A DNA stretch of 64,000 nt from an uncultured Actinomyces sp. (GTDB lineage: Bacteria; Actinomycetota; Actinomycetes; Actinomycetales; Actinomycetaceae), in contig CALLSD010000046.1 in NCBI GenBank assembly GCA_938014245.1, positions 11,231 through 75,230 on the forward strand, given 5' to 3'. Position numbers and translations under genes: made by a program. The first letter of the stretch is position 1. Each line of letters starts with the position of its first letter. The notes below the pieces were generated by a model. That model saw only the letters and a list, made by a program, of their open reading frames with translations. It did not search any database and had not been told where the DNA came from. This document shows, piece by piece, positions 63,872 through 64,000 of the stretch.

Positions 63872-64000
63872 CGTTGCGCTGAGGGCTACGGAAACGTTGC
63901 AAAGCGCGAAAGCCCCTTTGAGATTCACCTCGGGTGAATTGCAAATGTGGGGGTGTTGTTTGTGAACTCGATAGTGTGTTTGTTTTTTGTTTTTATGCCT
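63872..64000 (+). other. Probable rRNA-operon leader running off the window
   Basis: No open frame. It contains a 7-bp hairpin ATTCACC-TCG-GGTGAAT (63923-63939) and a segment TGTGAACTCGATAGTGTG with T-rich sequence after it, closely resembling the leader motif that precedes 16S rRNA in many actinobacteria. The 16S gene would begin beyond base 64000; it is not visible. Confidence 0.5.

Noticed and set aside
1..64000. CRISPR arrays, insertion sequences, prophage or plasmid functions
   Set aside because: No regularly spaced repeats, transposase motifs, phage structural genes or replication initiators were seen on either strand.

Overview
The window is a contiguous, almost entirely chromosomal housekeeping segment of a moderately GC-rich actinobacterium. 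Family assignments that recur in Actinobacteria (DUF2469, DUF3052, DUF3145, polyphosphate glucokinase, homodimeric pyruvate dehydrogenase E1, the ffh-rpsP-rimM-trmD and rpsB-tsf-pyrH-frr orders) point to this phylum. The compact gene order, single-copy genes and a host-glycan locus make an Actinomycetaceae member (Actinomyces/Schaalia-like) my best inference, not a proven identity. No insertion sequence, prophage, CRISPR array or plasmid function was seen.

Layout. 1-7131: smc (5' end outside the window), a small membrane protein, ftsY, ffh and a coupled amidohydrolase, i.e. chromosome organisation plus signal-recognition targeting. 7.2-10.6 kb: rpsP, khpA, rimM, a trmD-GNAT fusion and rplS. 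10.7-16.7 kb: lepB, rnhB, a DUF2469 gene, yraN, comM, dprA and a tyrosine recombinase. 16.7-24.6 kb: a divergent degenerate M23 peptidase, then rpsB, tsf, pyrH, frr, cdsA, rlmN, a DivIVA-repeat protein and dxr. 24.7-30.1 kb: site-2 protease, ispG, an exported START-like protein, proS and def. 30.2-32.6 kb: DUF3145, an acyl-carrier-like protein with Thr in place of the modified Ser, and aspA.

32.6-35.9 kb (minus strand) is the clearest accessory region: four tightly coupled genes of lower GC. They encode a 429-residue helical protein with a glycine-zipper C-terminus, a three-TM protein with an LpqN-like ectodomain, an EspG-like soluble protein and a WXG100-sized protein. This looks like an orphan type VII secretion effector/partner cassette, possibly a membrane-active toxin with its immunity and chaperone proteins. 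No ESX core genes lie in the window.

36-41.3 kb: aceE, a divergent DUF3052 gene, tRNA-Val(TAC) and ndh. 41.4-47.0 kb: a LacI-type regulator, a palindromic operator, a GH38 alpha-mannosidase and a GH5-like enzyme, followed by a lipoprotein remnant; this looks like a host N-glycan mannose-trimming locus. 47-50.3 kb (minus): lipB, lipA and an AMP-forming acyl ligase, all joined by ATGA overlaps. 50.4-53.3 kb: a NIF3-family gene, a coiled-coil protein that has lost its zinc-ribbon cysteines, yaaA and the RNase P RNA. 53.3-55.9 kb (minus): ppgK, map, panB. 56-60.3 kb: pheS, pheT and a flavodoxin-like gene. 60.5-63.8 kb: argR, an O-antigen-ligase-like polymerase and tyrS. The right edge holds a strong promoter and a leader that look like the start of an rRNA operon, with 16S beyond the edge.

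Starts were assigned from Shine-Dalgarno spacing, family N-termini and coupling to the gene upstream; where these disagree it is stated. All functions are read from the sequence and family knowledge; no database search was run.
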